NCBI GenBank assembly: GCA_002155105.1
Contig: MUZD01000006.1
Span: forward strand, 62,001 to 126,000
Length of the DNA stretch: 64,000 bases
DNA from: Sedimentibacter sp. SX930
GTDB lineage: Bacteria > Bacillota > Bacilli > Lactobacillales > Aerococcaceae
Direction: 5' to 3'
Made by a program: the position numbers and the translations under genes
Notes under the pieces: model-generated
Told to the model about the DNA's origin: nothing
The model's database searches: none
What the model saw: only the letters and a program-made list of their open reading frames with translations
Shown here: piece after piece, positions 63,096-64,000 of the stretch
Layout of the letters: the number at the start of each line of letters is the position of its first letter
Numbering within the stretch: position 1 is the stretch's first letter

Positions 63096-64000
63096 TTATT
63101 TTTCCTCAAATGGATTGCGGTTGAAAAAGTCGGTAACGGCACCTTTTGATGCGGATGACACGATGTGTGCATATTTACCCAGGACACCCCGTGTTTGCAA
63201 AGGCGGTAATACCAATTTTTCGCGTCGCTGAGCCAACTCTTCATCAGATACTTTCATCGTCAATTCACGCGTATCCTGGTCAATGATGACCGTATCATTC
63301 GTTTCCAGCAAGGCAATCGGGCCGCCGTCTTGTGCTTCCGGTGCGACATGCCCAACCACGAATCCATGTGAACCACCTGAAAAACGGCCATCTGTAATCA
63401 GGCACACTTTGATGCCTTTTCCTGAAATGATGCTCGATAAGGACAACATTTCTGGCATACCTGGCCCACCTTTTGGCCCGACAAAGCGGACAACCACCAC
63501 GTCACCGTCAACAATCTCTCCGTTCAGCGTCGCTTCGATCGCCGCTTCTTCGGTGTTGAAAACCTTCGCCGGCCCTTCATGGCGTCGTTCCTTCAGCCCG
63601 GAAACTTTTACGACAGCGCCATCAGGAGCAAGATTGCCTTTCAGGACAATCAACGGACCATCTTTGCGTTTGGGATTTTCAAGCGTCATAACCACGTCCT
63701 GACCTTCTGCTAAAGGTGCTACATTTTCCAAGTTTTCCGCCAGTGTCTTTCCGGTTACGGTCAAACAGTCACCGTGCAACAAGCCGTTATCAAGCAAGTA
63801 TTTTTGAACGGCGGGTACCCCTCCGACATTGTATAGATCTTGGAAGACATATTTTCCCGAAGGTTTCAGATTTGCCAAATGCGGTACCCGTTTTTGGATA
63901 TCATTGAAGTCCTCAATCGCAAAGTCCACCTCAGCGGCATGGGCAATCGCCAATATATGCAAGATGGCATTAGTCGATCCGCCCAATGCCATCGTGATCA
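63096..64000 (-). CDS. ilvD: Dihydroxy-acid dehydratase, C-terminal part (runs off window)
   Basis: The last 300 or so residues of IlvD, which dehydrates dihydroxy acids in valine, leucine and isoleucine synthesis. It needs an iron-sulfur cluster. Seen: [21 protein letters not shown] at the window edge, then [46 protein letters not shown], and [23 protein letters not shown], the classic C-terminal signature. The N-terminal half lies beyond 64000. The DUF59 gene follows directly. Confidence 0.95.
   Translation of the reverse strand, partial: ITMALGGSTNAILHILAIAHAAEVDFAIEDFNDIQKRVPHLANLKPSGKYVFQDLYNVGGVPAVQKYLLDNGLLHGDCLTVTGKTLAENLENVAPLAEGQDVVMTLENPKRKDGPLIVLKGNLAPDGAVVKVSGLKERRHEGPAKVFNTEEAAIEATLNGEIVDGDVVVVRFVGPKGGPGMPEMLSLSSIISGKGIKVCLITDGRFSGGSHGFVVGHVAPEAQDGGPIALLETNDTVIIDQDTRELTMKVSDEELAQRREKLVLPPLQTRGVLGKYAHIVSSASKGAVTDFFNRNPFEEK

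Overview
The window looks like a chromosomal segment of a low-to-mid GC Gram-positive bacterium of the order Lactobacillales. A Carnobacteriaceae member such as Trichococcus is my best guess. This rests on strong AGGAGG ribosome sites, frequent TTG/GTG starts, lipoprotein signal peptides, a SAM-I riboswitch, Rgg/MutR and AraC regulators, FabV, LuxS, PpnP and M20D amidohydrolases. The organism is an inference. No rRNA, tRNA, complete insertion sequence, prophage or CRISPR array was seen.

Layout. 1-11.6 kb: a DgaE-like PLP enzyme broken by one in-frame stop, a TRIC-type membrane protein, an amidohydrolase/MFS pair, an AraC-GH39 fusion regulator, an alcohol dehydrogenase, a small lipoprotein, and an EamA exporter divergent from an AraC regulator. 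11.7-17 kb: DUF488 and a small coiled-coil protein, the latter directly behind a SAM-I riboswitch; a secreted His-rich peptide; and an adenine deaminase-PiT-DUF47 run. 17-24 kb: a cystine-type ABC transporter, a CDF metal exporter, a MazEF-type toxin-antitoxin pair flanked by a duplicated gene tail, and small housekeeping genes. 24-34.8 kb: a secreted LysM/RCC1-repeat protein, a DUF5050 lipoprotein, an accessory FtsH, a DUF2087 regulator, an orphan MetQ-LuxS-SDR-MetQ cluster, and RtcB. 35-38 kb: an Amt-PII fusion and a lipoprotein, separated by a long gene-free stretch. 38.5-46.2 kb: a complete four-gene Wadjet (JetDABC) plasmid/DNA-defence operon. 46.6-53.8 kb: a RIC-like protein with a class-II FNR-type promoter, a DUF4230 protein, AllD, an Rgg regulator divergent from a two-gene ABC transporter, TruA and RluF. 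54-57.6 kb: an AT-rich three-gene cell-surface polysaccharide island (barrel-fold protein, HEAT protein, family 2 glycosyltransferase). 57.8-64 kb: FabV, an AIM24-family protein, a KdgT-like transporter with an amidohydrolase, a DUF59 Fe-S protein, and the 3' part of ilvD.

The most unusual non-genic signal is a set of four tandem hairpin arrays (near positions 10-200, 5025-5261, 13305-13437 and 60182-60320). All share a 51-52 bp period, but their stem sequences differ between arrays, and all lie just past the 3' ends of genes. A second signal is a 47-bp promoter/palindrome shared by two loci 41 kb apart, at the small lipoprotein gene and in the Rgg/ABC divergent region. The strongest recognisable accessory system is the Wadjet operon. 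The least characterised candidate system is the barrel/HEAT/glycosyltransferase island.
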